Shown here: piece by piece, positions 13,642 to 14,328 of the stretch
Numbering within the stretch: the stretch's first letter is position 1
How the letters are laid out: each line of letters begins with the position of its first letter
Source: Spirochaetota bacterium
GTDB lineage: Bacteria > Spirochaetota > Spirochaetia > Treponematales > Treponemataceae
Length of the DNA stretch: 14,328 nt
Assembly: GCA_022704725.1 (NCBI GenBank)
Contig: JAKJFV010000003.1
Span: 5,209-19,536 of the forward strand
Direction: 5' to 3'
Position numbers and translations under genes: made by a program
Notes under the pieces: model-generated
Told to the model about the DNA's origin: nothing
Database searches by the model: none
Seen by the model: the letters and a program-made list of their open reading frames with translations, nothing else

Positions 13642-13842
13642 CTACTTGTCCAAACCGGCAATTTCTTTCTGCCGGATAAGTGTATTCATGGTCGCAATTT
13701 CGCGGCGCATTATACGCTTTTGCAATGGATTTTCTACGTGTCCGATTACCATCTGGAACCGTAGGTCCATATACTTCTTTTTAAGCTCATTCCGCTTTAC
13801 AACCAGTTCGGAATAAGACAATTCTTTTTCTTTCTTTGCCAT
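13642..13842 (-). CDS. rpmC: 50S ribosomal protein L29
   Basis: L29 is a small two-helix protein beside the peptide exit, where it helps dock trigger factor and the signal recognition particle. The 66-residue product reads SYSELVVKRNELKKKYMDLR, then GHVENPLQKRIMRREIATMN, which is the family pattern of two antiparallel helices with a turn at ENP. AAGGAG lies 5 bases ahead of the ATG at 13842. It sits between rplP (9 bases) and rpsQ (10 bases), its universal position. Confidence 0.97.
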   Translation of the reverse strand: MAKKEKELSYSELVVKRNELKKKYMDLRFQMVIGHVENPLQKRIMRREIATMNTLIRQKEIAGLDK

Positions 13843-13851
13843 ACTAACTCC

Positions 13852-14271
13852 TTACTGAACGTCGTTGCGGTATGCAATTTTTGTCTTAAAAGGCAGCTTG
13901 CTGCCTGCTAAGTTCACTGCACTTTCGGCTAATTCTTTATCAACACCGCCAATTTCAAACAAGATTTGACCAGGTTTAATTACGGCAACCCAATATTCTG
14001 GAGCTCCCTTACCCTTACCCTGTCTTGTTTCGGCCGGCTTCTTTGTATAAGGTTTATCTGGAAATACTCTAATCCAAACTTGACCTTTACGGTTGATCTT
14101 ACGGTTTAAAGCAACACGAGCTGCTTCAATTTGACGGGCTGTAAGCCAGAACGGTTCAAGAGCAACAAGTGCTATCTCTCCGAAATCTACATTACAACCG
14201 CGGGTTGCATTACCGTTGATTCTTCCGCGCTGCACTTTTCGGTGCATTACTCTTTTAGGACTAAGTGCCAT
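13852..14271 (-). CDS. rplP: 50S ribosomal protein L16
   Basis: L16 organises the A-site region of the large subunit and is needed for full peptidyl-transferase activity. The 139-residue protein has MALSPKRVMHRKVQRGRING at the N-terminus, ARQIEAARVALNRKINRKGQ, then WIRVFPDKPYTKKPAETRQG and KGKGAPEYWVAVIKPGQILF, and a C-terminal part ending KLPFKTKIAYRNDVQ. The Arg in ETRQGKGKG corresponds to the hydroxylated Arg81 of E. coli. The ATG at 14271 is 3 bases after the rpsC stop, and its AAGGAG ribosome site overlaps the end of rpsC. Length is normal. Confidence 0.98.
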   Translation of the reverse strand: MALSPKRVMHRKVQRGRINGNATRGCNVDFGEIALVALEPFWLTARQIEAARVALNRKINRKGQVWIRVFPDKPYTKKPAETRQGKGKGAPEYWVAVIKPGQILFEIGGVDKELAESAVNLAGSKLPFKTKIAYRNDVQ

Positions 14272-14274
14272 TGA

Positions 14275-14328
14275 CTAACTCCTTGAAGATTTTGCACTGC
14301 GGCTTGTACGTGCAGGTCTGTCGGTTCT
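14275..14328 (-). CDS. rpsC: 30S ribosomal protein S3 (partial, last 17 residues)
   Basis: Only 17 codons and the TAG stop at 14275-14277 are inside the window, reading RTDRPARTSRSAKSSRS. The tail is basic and Ser-rich, as the variable C-terminus of S3 often is, and the frame stops 3 bases before rplP. The assignment rests mainly on the universal order rpsC-rplP-rpmC, because this tail is not conserved enough to be recognised alone. The other two frames stay open past the rplP start, so an immediate stop in this frame fits a real gene end. Confidence 0.8.
   Translation of the reverse strand, partial: RTDRPARTSRSAKSSRS

Noticed and set aside
1..14328. Search for mobile elements, CRISPR arrays, tRNA or rRNA genes, phage or defence genes
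   Set aside because: No transposase, spaced direct repeats, tRNA-like cloverleaf or foreign-looking block was seen; apart from three short gaps the window is filled by conserved genes on one strand.

Overview
The window is a bacterial chromosomal segment with moderately low G+C (judged by eye). Every convincing gene lies on the minus strand, so transcription runs from high to low coordinates. Coding density is very high and no stretch longer than about 180 bases lacks a gene. The gene content and order fit a spirochaete, most likely a Treponema-like organism. This rests on the E. coli-like order secY-rpmJ-rpsM-rpsK-rpsD-rpoA-rplQ, zinc-binding (C+) versions of S4, S14 and L36, a Lys/Ala/Glu-rich tail on L17, and a relaxed lipobox on the binding protein. 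The taxon is an inference and was not tested by any search.

From 14328 down to 4644 lies the distal part of the S10 cluster, joined to the spc and alpha clusters: rpsC (3' end only), rplP, rpmC, rpsQ, rplN, rplX, rplE, rpsN, rpsH, rplF, rplR, rpsE, rpmD, rplO, secY, rpmJ, rpsM, rpsK, rpsD, rpoA and rplQ. These encode ribosomal proteins, the SecY translocon channel and the RNA polymerase alpha subunit. A 58-residue, strongly basic, four-cysteine protein of unknown function ends the series, followed by an intrinsic terminator at 4576-4623. Spacing is mostly 2 to 27 bases, with overlaps at rplX/rplE, rpmD/rplO and rpoA/rplQ. The one real gap is 124 bases between secY and rpmJ. It holds a perfect 12-bp inverted repeat inside a second 7-bp repeat, with no U-tract, and looks like an RNA leader or processing element rather than a terminator.

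From 4537 down to 1 lies a branched-chain-amino-acid-type (LIV/HAAT family) ABC importer: a lipoprotein binding protein (livJ-like), two permeases (livH, livM) and two ATPases (livG complete, livF cut by the window edge). A good sigma70-type promoter precedes the binding-protein gene. A strong 14-bp terminator hairpin separates that gene from livHMGF, an arrangement that would make binding protein in excess over the membrane complex. The ligand cannot be read from the sequence.

No mobile element, CRISPR array, tRNA, rRNA or horizontally acquired island was seen. Most of the window is conserved housekeeping DNA. The items most worth a second look are the stem-loop ahead of rpmJ and the small zinc-ribbon gene at the end of the ribosomal operon, which a length cutoff would easily miss.
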